From CBDESN01 sp965242495 (GTDB lineage Bacteria; Pseudomonadota; Alphaproteobacteria; MPNO01): a DNA stretch of 64,000 bases. The stretch's first letter is position 1. Each line of letters starts with the position of its first letter. The translations under genes were made by a program, and so were the position numbers. The stretch spans positions 3,880,239 to 3,944,238 of the forward strand of contig OZ251446.1 of NCBI GenBank assembly GCA_965242495.1. Direction: 5' to 3'. Of this stretch, positions 42,617-51,307 are shown in pieces. The notes below the pieces were generated by a model. It searched no databases. It saw only the letters and a list, made by a program, of their open reading frames with translations, and had not been told where the DNA came from.

Positions 42617-43126
42617 ATGTTGCCGATGCCGATCGCCGATCTGAACGCGATCGCGTCCGAACTGGCGGAAAGCGGGGATCGGGTGCGCGTGCTCTGGCAG
42701 GAGCCGGAGTCGCTGGCGTTCGTTGCGCGCGGGCGCGAGTATCGCAGCGAGTTCCATATCGATCCCGCCGACGAGGTCATGTACATGATCAAGGGCGAGA
42801 TGCGGCTCCACTACCGGACGCCGGAGGGCGGGGAGGAGGTGACCACCTTGACCGAGGGGTCGACCGTCTACACCGCCGCCGGCGTTCCCCATTCGCCGCG
42901 CTTTCCCCCCGACGCCTTCCTGCTCGTCATCGAGCGCAAGCGCCGCGCCGGCGAGGTGGACCGGTTCCAATGGTTCTGCCCGTCCTGCGACGAGCTGCTC
43001 CACGAGGAGACCTTCGTCGTCAGCGACTACCGTCTCGATCCGGTGTCGAAGGCCTACGCCGACTTCTTCGACTCGGAAGAGGCCCGCAGCTGCGGCGCGT
43101 GCGGCCATGTCATGCCCCGACCGTGA
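42617..43126 (+). CDS. 3-hydroxyanthranilate 3,4-dioxygenase-like cupin
   Basis: A 169-aa cupin. The iron site appears in EFHIDPADEVMYMIKGEM (His, Glu) and PHSPRFPPDA (His). A C-terminal rubredoxin-like metal site is formed by CPSC (near 136) and CGAC (near 162), as in the bacterial enzyme. It would open the ring of 3-hydroxyanthranilate on the way to quinolinate or 2-aminomuconate. GGGAG lies upstream of the ATG. No other kynurenine-pathway gene is adjacent, although a RidA protein lies at 48222. The Arg that normally precedes the metal His (R.EYH) is replaced by RSEFH, so specificity is not certain. Confidence 0.8.
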   Translation: MLPMPIADLNAIASELAESGDRVRVLWQEPESLAFVARGREYRSEFHIDPADEVMYMIKGEMRLHYRTPEGGEEVTTLTEGSTVYTAAGVPHSPRFPPDAFLLVIERKRRAGEVDRFQWFCPSCDELLHEETFVVSDYRLDPVSKAYADFFDSEEARSCGACGHVMPRP

Positions 43127-43142
43127 GCGGAATGGACGCCCC

Positions 43143-43700
43143 ATGTTGCGACCCGTGCTGCGACGCGCATTCCGGCTTCTCGCCGTTCTCGGAGGACTCG
43201 CCGTGACCGGCGCCGCGGCCGGCGAGAACCCCCGCGTCTATTTCGACGTCGAAATCGCCGGCCGGGAGGCGGGGCGGATCGAGCTGGAGCTGCGTCGCGA
43301 CGTCGTCCCGAAGACGGCGGAGAATTTCCGCCGGCTCGCGACCGGGGAGGCGGGCTTCGGCTATCGCGGCTCCCGCTTCCACCGCGTGATCCCGAACTTC
43401 ATGATCCAGGGCGGCGACTTCACGCGCGGCGACGGCCGGGGCGGCAAGTCGATCTACGGCCCCCGGTTCGAAGACGAAAACTTCACGCTGCGCCATACCG
43501 GCCCCGGCGTGCTGTCGATGGCGAACGCGGGGCCGGACACCAACGGCTCGCAGTTCTTCATCACCACCGTGCCGACGCCCTGGCTCGACGGCAAGCACGT
43601 CGTCTTCGGTCGCGTCGTGGCGGGGATGGAGGTGGTGCGCGAGATCGAGCGTTCGCCCGCCAATGCGGCCCGGATCGTCGCTTCGGGCGAGCTCGAATGA
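43143..43700 (+). CDS. cyclophilin-type peptidyl-prolyl isomerase, exported
   Basis: A 185-aa periplasmic prolyl isomerase. An N-terminal signal peptide (RRAFRLLAVLGGLAVTGAAA, cleavage near residue 26) precedes a full cyclophilin domain: FHRVIPNFMIQGGDFTRGDG with the catalytic Arg, SMANAGPDTNGSQFFITT, and WLDGKHVVFGRVVAGMEVV. It assists folding of envelope proteins. It starts 16 bases after the dioxygenase gene. All core residues are present. Confidence 0.92.
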   Translation: MLRPVLRRAFRLLAVLGGLAVTGAAAGENPRVYFDVEIAGREAGRIELELRRDVVPKTAENFRRLATGEAGFGYRGSRFHRVIPNFMIQGGDFTRGDGRGGKSIYGPRFEDENFTLRHTGPGVLSMANAGPDTNGSQFFITTVPTPWLDGKHVVFGRVVAGMEVVREIERSPANAARIVASGELE

Positions 43701-43769
43701 GCCCCGGCCGCGCCGTCCTTCGCGTTCGTCGGCGGTAGCCGGCCGGAGAGACCGCCGGCGTCCTCGGGC

Positions 43770-44666
43770 TCAGGCGCCCGGCGCGGCGCGTGTGAGCCGC
43801 GCCTCGGCTTCGCGGTATTTGGCGGTCGTCTTCGCGACCACCTCGTCGGGAAGCGCCGGCGGGGGAGGGGAGCGGTCCCAGCCGACGTCGTCCAGCCAGT
43901 CGCGCACGTATTGCTTGTCGAACGAGGGCGGGTTGGCGCCGGGCCGATAGTCCTCCGCCGGCCAGAAGCGCGAGGAGTCGGGGGTCAGCAGCTCGTCGAT
44001 CAACACCAGGCTTCCGGCTTCGTCGAGCGCGAACTCCATCTTCGTGTCGGCGACGATGATGCCGCATCGGGCGGCGTGGTCGCGTCCCGCGGCGTAGACC
44101 GCCAGCGCGATCCGGCGCAGCTCGGCCGCGACCGGCGCCCCGATCAGGCGCGCCGTCTCGTCGAAGCCGATATTCTCGTCATGCGCCCCCGCCGCCGCCT
44201 TGGTCGACGGGGTGAAGATCGGCTCGGGCAGCCGGTCGCCGTTGCGGAGCCCCGCCGGCAGGCGCACGCCGCAGATCTCGCCGGTCCGCTGGTAGTCGCG
44301 CCAGCCGCTGCCGGCGAGATAGCCGCGCACGATCGCTTCGACCGGCAGCGGCGCGAGCCGGCGGACCACCGCCGACCGGCCGGCGAGCCCGCGCCGCTCG
44401 CCGGCGTCCGGCGCCGCATCCTCCAGCCTGCGCCCGGACAGATGGTTGGGGACGATGCCGCGCGTGCGGGCGAACCAGAAATTCGACAGGCCGGTGAGCA
44501 CGCGGCCCTTGTCCGGAATCGGCGTCGGCAGCACCACGTCGTAGGCCGACAGCCGGTCGGTGGCGACGATCAGCAGCTCGTCCGTCCCGACCGCGTAGAT
44601 GTCGCGCACCTTGCCCCGACCCACCAGCGGCAGCGTCGCGATCTCCGATTCGAACATCGCCGTCAT
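43770..44666 (-). CDS. purC: SAICAR synthase
   Basis: A 298-aa enzyme ligating aspartate to CAIR in purine synthesis. Markers are GRGKVRDIYAVG at the ATP site, ATDRLSAYDVVLP, VEAIVRGYLAGSGWRDYQRT, IFTPSTKA, IIVADTKMEFALDE and ELLTPDSSRFWP. Its ATG overlaps the stop of the upstream unknown gene (ATGA), so it is the third gene of an operon with a methyltransferase-TPR protein. The sequence is full length and looks functional. It is the larger form seen in many alphaproteobacteria as a second purC type. Confidence 0.95.
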   Translation of the reverse strand: MTAMFESEIATLPLVGRGKVRDIYAVGTDELLIVATDRLSAYDVVLPTPIPDKGRVLTGLSNFWFARTRGIVPNHLSGRRLEDAAPDAGERRGLAGRSAVVRRLAPLPVEAIVRGYLAGSGWRDYQRTGEICGVRLPAGLRNGDRLPEPIFTPSTKAAAGAHDENIGFDETARLIGAPVAAELRRIALAVYAAGRDHAARCGIIVADTKMEFALDEAGSLVLIDELLTPDSSRFWPAEDYRPGANPPSFDKQYVRDWLDDVGWDRSPPPPALPDEVVAKTTAKYREAEARLTRAAPGA

Positions 44667-45316
44667 CGCCGCTCTCCGTCGTCCTCGTAGGTCATTTCCC
44701 AACGCCGGGGGCCGATCGCCTGGACGATCAGCTTGGTTCCGGGCGCAGCCCCGCTCAGGCTGCCGATATGCGGGTTCCCGCCGTCATAGGTCGCCAGCCA
44801 GCCGGCGTCGTCCGACGGGCAGTCGAGGCGAAGCGTCAGTATCGTCCCGCCGGGCGCGCGCTGATGGATTACGACGCCCGCGCCGCACAGCATCTGCAAC
44901 ACCTCGTCCACGCCGGTCCCGTCGGCGGCGGCGTTGACGTGCAGGCGGTCGAAGCGGCGGTAATCGACTCCCGCGCGGACGACGTAGAGTTGCGGATAGG
45001 CGTAGCCATGCGTCGTGACCTCGGTCGCCAACGCGCCGCCGCCGGCGACGTGCGGCGCGCGTCCCGCGGCCTCGATCGCCGCCAGCAGCCGTTCGCGCGG
45101 CAGCAGCCGCTGGGCCAGCAGCTTCTCGGCCTCCGCGCCCGTCGGATCGGGCTGCGCGATCAGGCGACGGATCTCGCCGGGCGCCGCGCCGAGATCGAGC
45201 GGCCACAGCCGGCTGCCGACCGCGCGCAGCGCGCGGTTGACCGCGGCGAGCGACGTCGCGGGCGCGCGCCCGTCGGAGAATTCGAGGCGGATCCCGCGGG
45301 CGGACGGGCGGGTCAT
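44663..45316 (-). CDS. conserved-looking protein of unknown function in the purC operon
   Basis: A 217-aa soluble protein that I do not recognise. The N-terminus reads MTRPSARGIRLEFSDGRAPA, the middle is helical (EKLLAQRLLPRERLLAAIEA), and the C-terminal half is beta-rich (YPQLYVVRAGVDYRRFDRLH, then IHQRAPGGTILTLRLDC and ATYDGGNPHIGSLSG), which could be a cupin-like barrel. Both ends overlap their neighbours by ATGA (methyltransferase upstream, purC downstream), so it is almost certainly expressed. The link with purC and a methyltransferase may be coincidental. Confidence 0.7.
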   Translation of the reverse strand: MTRPSARGIRLEFSDGRAPATSLAAVNRALRAVGSRLWPLDLGAAPGEIRRLIAQPDPTGAEAEKLLAQRLLPRERLLAAIEAAGRAPHVAGGGALATEVTTHGYAYPQLYVVRAGVDYRRFDRLHVNAAADGTGVDEVLQMLCGAGVVIHQRAPGGTILTLRLDCPSDDAGWLATYDGGNPHIGSLSGAAPGTKLIVQAIGPRRWEMTYEDDGERR

Positions 45317-46920
45317 GCGACCGGGTCGTCGAGCCGGGACAGCTGCGCCCGCGCCGCCTCCAGGCCGGGGTCCAGCGCGAGGGCGCGGCGGAAATGCCCG
45401 CGCGCGGCCATGGAGTCGCCGGCCGCCGCCGCGCATACCCCGAGATTGAAGCGGGTGGGCGCGTCCTCGCCCGCGGTCTCCAGCGAGCGCCGGTAGAACC
45501 GCTCGGCCCGCGGCCGGTCGCCGAGCGCCTGGGCGACCGAGCCGAGGACGAAAGCGAGCCCCCGTTCCTGCGGCAGTCCGAACCGGAGTCGCCAAGTCTC
45601 GTCGAGAGCGGCGCGCAGCCGGCGCCGCGCCTCCTCGTCCGCTACCCCGGCGAGCGCGCGGAGCTTCCCGCCCAGCGGGATGGCGGCCAGCGGGTCGAAG
45701 CCCGACCGTTCGAGCGCCGCCAGCGCGGCCGCGGAATCGGCCTCCGGCGCCGATGCGCCGTCGGCGACGACCGCCGCATCCTCGGGGTTGACGCCGCCCA
45801 GCGCGTCGTCCATCGCCGCCGCCAGGCCCCGCCACGGGCCGCCGTCGATGCCGAAACCGCCGAGCGCGACCCCGAAGGTCGAGCGGTTCGCCCCGTGCGG
45901 CCGATACCGACCGCCCCGGCGCAGGACGTAGCGTCGGATGGCGGCGAAATTGACCGATAGCGAGACGCTGCCATGCGCCGTCGCCGTCGGCGACAATACG
46001 TCGTCCAGCGACCGCAGGTCGTGATAGCCCCGATCGGCCATCAGCCAGAGCGAAGCCCGTCCTGCGCGGCCGGCCGCCGCCAGCCCGCCCGCGACCGCGG
46101 CGATCGCCGCGGTCGGAAACAGGAAGATCCGGCCGGGGGAAAGCTCCCGATGCTGCTCCAGCACCGCATCGAGATCGGCGTCGCCGTAATAGTCCCGCCC
46201 GGCGGCGCGGAAAGCGACGGCCGCGCCGGCCTCCCTCCCGGCGTCTCCGGCCTCTCCCGTCTCGGGCGCCAGCGCGACCAGCCCTTCCTCCAGCCCGTCC
46301 CGGCCGACCCGGAACAGGTCCGCCTCGATGCTGTCGAACAGGTAGCTCGCCGCGAAGATCGCGGGTCCGCCCGCCGCATCGGCGAGGAAGGCCTCGACCG
46401 TCGGATCGGCGGCGAGGTCGGCGGCCGCGAGCGGCGCGAAGGCGAGCGGCCCGCCCGGCGCGGCGTAGGACGCGAGCGCCGGATCGGCGCGCCAGGCTTC
46501 GACGTTGGCGGGCGCCGCATCGGTGAGCAGGTAGCGGACGCGCTCCAGCCCGCCGAGCGCGTCTTCGAGCTTCCGCAGCATCAGCCAGGCGAAACGACCC
46601 GCCCCGCCGCCGAGCTCCAGGATCGGCAGGATCGGCGCCGGCGCCGTCCCGGACCCGGCGTCCTCGACCGCCCGCGCGACGACGCGCGCGAAGGCCTGCG
46701 CCAGGGCCGGCGAGGTCGACACCCGGCTCGGCACCGCGTCCGTGAACCAGGCCTCCCGCCCCGCTTCCCGGTAATACCGCCGTTGGCGCCGCCACAGCTC
46801 CGACCGCGAGAGCCGGACGCCGGCGGAGCTTGCTTCGGACCCCGCGCTCGCCGCCAGGGAAAGATCCGCGGCGAGCGCCGGCGTCGGTCCCGGCCCTGGC
46901 CCCGACCCCGCCTCGGTCAT
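45313..46920 (-). CDS. SAM-dependent methyltransferase-like protein with C-terminal TPRs
   Basis: A 535-aa protein. After a low-complexity N-terminus (about 1-35), the region ILPILELGGGAGRFAWLMLR (about 97-116) has the glycine-rich SAM loop, followed by YLLTDAAPANVEAWRA. The central part is Ala-rich. The last about 130 residues carry tetratricopeptide repeats (GSVAQALGDRPRAERFYRRS, then APTRFNLGVCAAAAGDSMAA). It would methylate an unknown target while the repeats bind a partner. The overall type resembles the MidA group only loosely. It is the first gene of the purC operon and its stop overlaps the next start. Confidence 0.7.
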   Translation of the reverse strand: MTEAGSGPGPGPTPALAADLSLAASAGSEASSAGVRLSRSELWRRQRRYYREAGREAWFTDAVPSRVSTSPALAQAFARVVARAVEDAGSGTAPAPILPILELGGGAGRFAWLMLRKLEDALGGLERVRYLLTDAAPANVEAWRADPALASYAAPGGPLAFAPLAAADLAADPTVEAFLADAAGGPAIFAASYLFDSIEADLFRVGRDGLEEGLVALAPETGEAGDAGREAGAAVAFRAAGRDYYGDADLDAVLEQHRELSPGRIFLFPTAAIAAVAGGLAAAGRAGRASLWLMADRGYHDLRSLDDVLSPTATAHGSVSLSVNFAAIRRYVLRRGGRYRPHGANRSTFGVALGGFGIDGGPWRGLAAAMDDALGGVNPEDAAVVADGASAPEADSAAALAALERSGFDPLAAIPLGGKLRALAGVADEEARRRLRAALDETWRLRFGLPQERGLAFVLGSVAQALGDRPRAERFYRRSLETAGEDAPTRFNLGVCAAAAGDSMAARGHFRRALALDPGLEAARAQLSRLDDPVA

Positions 46921-46997
46921 CGCGCCGTCATCCTCGCCGCCGCCCTCGCCCCGTCGCCGGCGCTTCCCCGGTTGCGCGCTTCCCGTCCATCGCCGGT

Positions 46998-48035
46998 CTA
47001 CGCGATGCGTTCGTAATGGATCTTGCCGCCGGGGCCGTCGCGATGGCGGCGGAGCGCCCCTTCGGCGACGAGATAGTTGAGATGCGCCAGCGCCTCGCCG
47101 AGCGCCAAGCCGATCTGGAAGGTGCCGATCTTGCGGTCGAACAGCACCGAGATCACGTCGATCCCGGTGCGCGGCCGGGCGCAGAAGTCGCGCGCGGCGT
47201 CCAACCGCTCGCGATGGTGGGTGACCAGATACGCCAGCCGGTCGTGCAACCCGCGGAAGGGCAGGTTGTGCGACGGCAGCACCAGGGCGTCCGCCGGCAG
47301 CGCGCGGAACTTGTCGAAGCTCTCCAGGAACTGGCGCAGCGGATCGCCGTCGGGCTCGGTATACCACAGGCTGACGTTGGTGGTGATGCGCGGCAGCACC
47401 TGGTCGCCGGAGATCAGCACGCCGAGATCGGCGCAATACAGCGCCGCGTGGTCCGCCGAATGGCCGCTCCCGGTGATGACCCGCCATTGGCGCCCGCCGA
47501 TCTCGATCCGCTCGCCGTCCCAGATGCGCCGGACCGTGAGCGGAATCTCGGTCACCATCCGGCCGAAATTGCTGCGGCTCGCGCGATACTCCTCGACCGA
47601 GCCTTCGTCGAGGCCGTTGGCGACGCAGAACTCCACCCAGGCGTCGAGATCGTGGGTGATGCTCCGCGACCACGCGCAATGCGCCTGTAGCCATTCGGCG
47701 TAGGTCATCCACAACGGGACCCCGAACTCGGCGTGAAACCAGCCGGCGAGCCCCAGATGGTCGGGATGGAAATGGGTCACGATGGCGCGTTCGACCTTCC
47801 GCCCGCCGAGCGCGCGGTCCATGACGGCGCGCCAATGCTCGCGGGTCGCGTCGTCGTTGAAGCCGGTATCGACGACGGTCCATCCGTCGCCGTCCTCCAG
47901 CAGCCACAGATTGATGTGGTTGAGCGCGAACGGCAGCGGCATCCGCACCCAATGGACGCCGGGGGCCACCTCCATCGTCTCGCCGTCGTCCAGCGGATCG
48001 AACGGATAGCTCGGCAGCTTCGGCATGGGGTTCAT
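46998..48035 (-). CDS. MBL-fold metallo-hydrolase
   Basis: A 345-aa metallo-beta-lactamase-fold hydrolase. The zinc motif HxHxDH appears as THFHPDHLGLAG (about 86-97), the next ligand His in GSGHSADHAALY, the bridging Asp in LISGDQVLP, and a late His in VLPSHNLPFRG. A C-terminal winged-helix-like tail (EGALRRHRDGPGGKIHYERI) is typical of the LACTB2-like group, which includes thioesterases and lactonases. Two ATGs (48035 and 48026) are possible and neither has a clear Shine-Dalgarno. It is divergent from ridA (about 190 bases). Confidence 0.87.
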   Translation of the reverse strand: MNPMPKLPSYPFDPLDDGETMEVAPGVHWVRMPLPFALNHINLWLLEDGDGWTVVDTGFNDDATREHWRAVMDRALGGRKVERAIVTHFHPDHLGLAGWFHAEFGVPLWMTYAEWLQAHCAWSRSITHDLDAWVEFCVANGLDEGSVEEYRASRSNFGRMVTEIPLTVRRIWDGERIEIGGRQWRVITGSGHSADHAALYCADLGVLISGDQVLPRITTNVSLWYTEPDGDPLRQFLESFDKFRALPADALVLPSHNLPFRGLHDRLAYLVTHHRERLDAARDFCARPRTGIDVISVLFDRKIGTFQIGLALGEALAHLNYLVAEGALRRHRDGPGGKIHYERIA

Positions 48036-48221
48036 CGTCGGCCGGTGCGAAGGGGCGCCGCGGCGGGCGCGCCGGGCGGCGGCCGCAATCTGGCACGCGC
48101 CGCGGTCGACGGCAATACGATCGGAGAAGATCGGCGACCGCGCGCCGCCGTCGGCGGACACGTCGTTGACCGTCGCCCGGCGCGCGCCATACAGTCACGA
48201 CGGATCGCAGGGAGGATCGGC

Positions 48222-48611
48222 ATGCGCCAGGAATACAGGGTGGCGGGCCTCGGCGCCCCGCTCAGCCACTACACCGATGCCGTGCGCTTCGGCAATCTGG
48301 TGTTTCTGGCCGGTCAGGTTGCGGTCGATGCGGATTGGAACGTCGTCGGCAAGGGCGATGCGGTCGAGCAGACGCGGAAGATCTTCGACAACATGAAGCT
48401 CGTCCTGGACGAGATCGGCGCCGGGTTCGGCGACGTCCTCCGGCTCACCTTCTACATGCGGAACGTCGAGGACCGCCCCAAGATCGACCCGGTCCGGCGA
48501 GAGGTCTTCGGCGACGTCCGGCCGGCCGCCGCCCTGGTCGAGGTCAGCAAGCTCGCCCATCCCGACCTGCTGCTCGAGATCGAGGCCGTGGTCGGCCTGC
48601 CCGAAGGCTAG
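48222..48611 (+). CDS. RidA-family enamine/imine deaminase
   Basis: A 129-aa Rid protein: AGLGAPLSHYTDAVRFGNLV, FLAGQVAVDADWNVVGKGDA, and the C-terminal VEVSKLAHPDLLLEIEAVVG. The Arg of the substrate-carboxylate site lies in VRPAAALVEV. RidA-type proteins hydrolyse reactive enamines from PLP enzymes; sub-groups act on 2-aminomuconate. GGGAGG lies six bases before the ATG. The last 68 bases overlap the convergent trpF gene, an unusually long coding overlap. Confidence 0.88.
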   Translation: MRQEYRVAGLGAPLSHYTDAVRFGNLVFLAGQVAVDADWNVVGKGDAVEQTRKIFDNMKLVLDEIGAGFGDVLRLTFYMRNVEDRPKIDPVRREVFGDVRPAAALVEVSKLAHPDLLLEIEAVVGLPEG

Positions 48612-49209
48612 CCCGCGCCGCGCGGACGAAGGCTTCGATCAGCGCCGCGTCTTTGATCCCGGGCTCGCGCTCGACGCCGCTGGCCGCGTCGACGCCGGCC
48701 GGTCGGAACCGGCGGCAGCGCGCGCCCACGTTGTCCGCGGTCAGACCGCCCGAGAGGATGAAGTCCGGGCGCCCGGCGAGCAGCGCGGCGCTGGCCTCGT
48801 CCGCGCTCACGCCGCTGCCGCCGAACGCCCCGGCGGCCGCGCCGTCCAGCAGGATGCAGCGGACCCGGTAGCGCCCGACCCGCGCCGGGTCGATCCGGCC
48901 CCGGAACGCCTTGATGACCGGCTTGGAGAGGCCGTGCGCCAGCGAGGGCGGCTCGTCGCCATGGAGCTGGACGGCGGTGAGCCGCGCCCGCGCGCTCGTC
49001 GCTTCGATCTCGGCCCGGCCGCGATTCACGAACACGCCGACGCGGGCGATCTCCGGCGGGACCGCCGCCCCGATCTCGGCGGCGCGGTCCGGCGTCACGC
49101 AGCGCGGGCTCGGCGGATGGAAGACGAACCCGATGGCGTCCGCGCCGGCCGCGGCCGCGGCGCGGGCGTCCTCGATGCGGGTGACGCCGCAGATCTTGAC
49201 CCGGATCAT
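48544..49209 (-). CDS. trpF: phosphoribosylanthranilate isomerase
   Basis: A 221-aa TIM barrel catalysing the Amadori rearrangement in tryptophan synthesis. The catalytic Cys is in VKICGVTRIEDA, followed by VFHPPSPRCV, AVQLHGDEPP, the catalytic Asp in CILLDGAAAGAFGGSG, and SGGLTADNVGA. It extends about 16 residues (Arg-rich) past the usual end, and this tail lies over the 3' end of ridA. Its ATG overlaps the trpC stop (ATGA). Confidence 0.93.
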   Translation of the reverse strand: MIRVKICGVTRIEDARAAAAAGADAIGFVFHPPSPRCVTPDRAAEIGAAVPPEIARVGVFVNRGRAEIEATSARARLTAVQLHGDEPPSLAHGLSKPVIKAFRGRIDPARVGRYRVRCILLDGAAAGAFGGSGVSADEASAALLAGRPDFILSGGLTADNVGARCRRFRPAGVDAASGVEREPGIKDAALIEAFVRAARASLRAGRPRPRSRAAGRDGRAC

Positions 49210-50030
49210 CGCGGCTCTCCGCGACCCGGATCATCGTCGCCCTCCGCGCCCGACAGCGCGCGGAGGGCGGCCCCGGGGTCGCCCGCCCGCATCAACGCGC
49301 CGCCCACCAGGATCGCCTCGGCGCCCGCCGCGCGCATCCGCCCGGCGTCGTCCGCCGTCTCGATGCCGCTTTCGGCCACGCCGATCGTCCCGTGCGGGAT
49401 ACGCGGCAGGAGTCGTTCGGCGACCCCGAGATCGACGCTCATATCGGTCAGATTCCGGTTGTTGACGCCGACGATGCGGGCGCCGCAATCCGCCGCGGTC
49501 GCGAGCTCGTCCGCGTCATGGACCTCGACCAGCGCGTCCAGGCCGGCGCGGTCGCAGGCCTCGATCATCCGCGCCGTCGCGCGGCCCAGCACGCTTACGA
49601 TCAGCAGCGCCGCGTCCGCGCCCTCCAACCGGCTCTCGGCGATCTGGTGTTCGTCGACCACGAAGTCCTTGCGCAGCAGCGGACGGTCCTGGCAGGCCCT
49701 CGCGGCGTGAAGGTCGTCGAGCGAGCCGCCGAAGAAGTCGGGCTCGGTCAGGATCGAGAGCGCCGCGGCGCCGGCGCCGGCATAGGTCCGCGCCGTCTCC
49801 GCCGCGTCCGCCGCCGGCCGCAGCGCCCCGGCCGAGGGCGAGCGGCGCTTCAGTTCGGCGATCACCGACAGGCCGGGGCGGGCGAGGCTCGCCCGGAAGT
49901 CCCGCCGCGCCCCGCCGCCGCCCGCGCGCCCGGCGAGCGCGTCCCACAGCGCTTCCGTCGGCCGCGCCGCCCGCGCCGCCGCCACCGCGGCGCGGCGCCG
50001 TTCGACGATCGGGGCGAGCCGGTCGCTCAC
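49206..50030 (-). CDS. trpC: indole-3-glycerol phosphate synthase
   Basis: A 274-aa TIM barrel. Signature segments are VIAELKRRSPSAGALRPA, SILTEPDFFGGSLDDL, LLRKDFVVDEHQIAESRLEG, IVGVNNRNLTDMSVDLG and VAESGIETADDA, which include the catalytic Glu and Lys residues. The GTG start at 50030 overlaps the trpD stop (GTGA) and the stop overlaps trpF, so trpD-trpC-trpF are translationally coupled. Confidence 0.95.
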   Translation of the reverse strand: MSDRLAPIVERRRAAVAAARAARPTEALWDALAGRAGGGGARRDFRASLARPGLSVIAELKRRSPSAGALRPAADAAETARTYAGAGAAALSILTEPDFFGGSLDDLHAARACQDRPLLRKDFVVDEHQIAESRLEGADAALLIVSVLGRATARMIEACDRAGLDALVEVHDADELATAADCGARIVGVNNRNLTDMSVDLGVAERLLPRIPHGTIGVAESGIETADDAGRMRAAGAEAILVGGALMRAGDPGAALRALSGAEGDDDPGRGEPR

Positions 50031-51040
50031 GCCACCGCCTCGACCCGTCGCAGGCTGGACAGGCAGCGCCCGGTCAGCCCGCCGTCGATCGCCCCGGCGG
50101 CGCGCCCGGCGCCGTCCCGGAAGTCCGTCGCGCGCCCGGCCGCGACCAGGGCCGCGGATGCGTTCATCAGCAGCGCGGTCCGCGCCGGCAGCTTCTCGCC
50201 GCGCAGCGCGTCGAACAGGATGCCGGCGTTGATCGCCGGATCGCCGCCCCGGATCGAGGAGAGGGGCTGCTCGTCGAGCCCGAAGTCGCGCGGGCCGATG
50301 CGCCGGACCGGCCGGTCCGGTCGGGCGATGTCGGCGATCAGGGTCGCGCCGCAGGGCGCGATCTCGTCGAGCCCCGTCTCGCCGGAAACCACGTAGCCGC
50401 GCTCGATCCCCATGCCGCGCAGCGCCTGCGCGTACAGCCCGATCTTCGCCGCATCGGCGATCCCGACCAGCTGGGCGCGCACGCGGGCCGGGTTGGTCAG
50501 CGGTCCCAGCATGTTGAACAGGGTCGGCGTCCCGAGTTCGCGGCGGATCCCCGCCACCGCCTTCATCGCCGGATGATACGCCGGCGCGAACATGTAGCAG
50601 AAGTTGGCGCGGGCCAGCTCGCCCGCCGCCTGCGCCGGCGTGAGGTCGATCGGGATGCCCAGCCGCTCCAGCACGTCCGCGCTGCCGCATCGGGACGAAT
50701 AGGCGCGGTTGCCGTGCTTGGCGACGGCGACGCCCAGGCTCGCCGCGACCAGGGCGGCGGCGGTGGACAGGTTGATCGAATGCGCGCCGTCGCCTCCGGT
50801 CCCCACCACGTCGAGCTCCGCCCCGTGCCCGGGGGGGAGGGCGAGCGCGCGGTCGCGCAGCGCCGTCGCGGCGCCGATCAGCTCGTCCACCGTCTCGCCC
50901 TTGACGCGCAGGCCGATCAGGAAGCCGGCGATCTGGGCCGGCGGACAATCGCCGTCCATGATCGCCGCCATGGCGTCGAGCATGTCGCGGCGACTCAGAT
51001 CGCTCCTCCTGGAGATGCGTTCGAGTGCGGATTTGATCAT
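50027..51040 (-). CDS. trpD: anthranilate phosphoribosyltransferase
   Basis: A 337-aa enzyme joining anthranilate and PRPP. The PRPP motif is DVVGTGGDGAHSINLSTAAA, with AKHGNRAYSSRCGSADVLE and FNMLGPLTNPARVRAQLVG as further family blocks. A strong purine-rich Shine-Dalgarno (GGAGAAGGAAG) precedes the ATG. A perfect 22-bp hairpin ends 21 bases upstream of the start codon and a promoter-like site lies near 51270-51297, so expression is probably controlled at the hairpin. Confidence 0.95.
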   Translation of the reverse strand: MIKSALERISRRSDLSRRDMLDAMAAIMDGDCPPAQIAGFLIGLRVKGETVDELIGAATALRDRALALPPGHGAELDVVGTGGDGAHSINLSTAAALVAASLGVAVAKHGNRAYSSRCGSADVLERLGIPIDLTPAQAAGELARANFCYMFAPAYHPAMKAVAGIRRELGTPTLFNMLGPLTNPARVRAQLVGIADAAKIGLYAQALRGMGIERGYVVSGETGLDEIAPCGATLIADIARPDRPVRRIGPRDFGLDEQPLSSIRGGDPAINAGILFDALRGEKLPARTALLMNASAALVAAGRATDFRDGAGRAAGAIDGGLTGRCLSSLRRVEAVA

Positions 51041-51061
51041 GACTTCCTTCTCCGTCGACTT

Positions 51062-51121
51062 GCGCCGGCGCGAAAAAGGGCCCGCCGAGTTTCCTCGATG
51101 GGCCCTTTTTCGCGCCGGCGC
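51062..51121 (-). terminator. perfect 22-bp hairpin with T-run before trpD (attenuator or terminator)
   Basis: Arms 51062-51083 and 51100-51121 are exact inverted complements around a 16-base loop that itself contains a CGAG/CTCG mini-stem. Read on the minus strand, the core is GGGCCC-loop-GGGCCCTTTTT. The U-run lies inside the longer stem, so a shorter GGGCCC hairpin plus U5 would act as intrinsic terminator. It is symmetrical and could also work on the plus strand. Confidence 0.65.
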
Positions 51122-51267
51122 TGACTGAACTATCTAGGCAAGACGCCTCCCGCGCGGCGGACCCATCGGGTCGCGCCGCCGCCAGCCCCGCCGGGCGGCG
51201 CCGGATTTCACGATGTCGGACGCAGGGTCGGACGCGGGATTCATTCGTTCTTTCCGGTTTCCGCGCC

Positions 51268-51297
51268 AACGTACCGGCCGGGGTCGCCGCCCGTCAA
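51268..51297 (-). promoter_or_regulatory. candidate promoter of trpDCF
   Basis: On the minus strand TTGACG (51297-51292) and TACGTT (51273-51268) are spaced by 18 bases, directly after the TrpA-like stop. A leader of about 215 bases carrying the hairpin would follow. Confidence 0.4.
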
Positions 51298-51307
51298 CGG
51301 TTTTCTT

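Noticed and set aside
51122..51240. A trp leader peptide (trpL) in front of trpD
   Set aside because: The only small frames contain at most one Trp codon and no tandem Trp, so classical attenuation is not supported.
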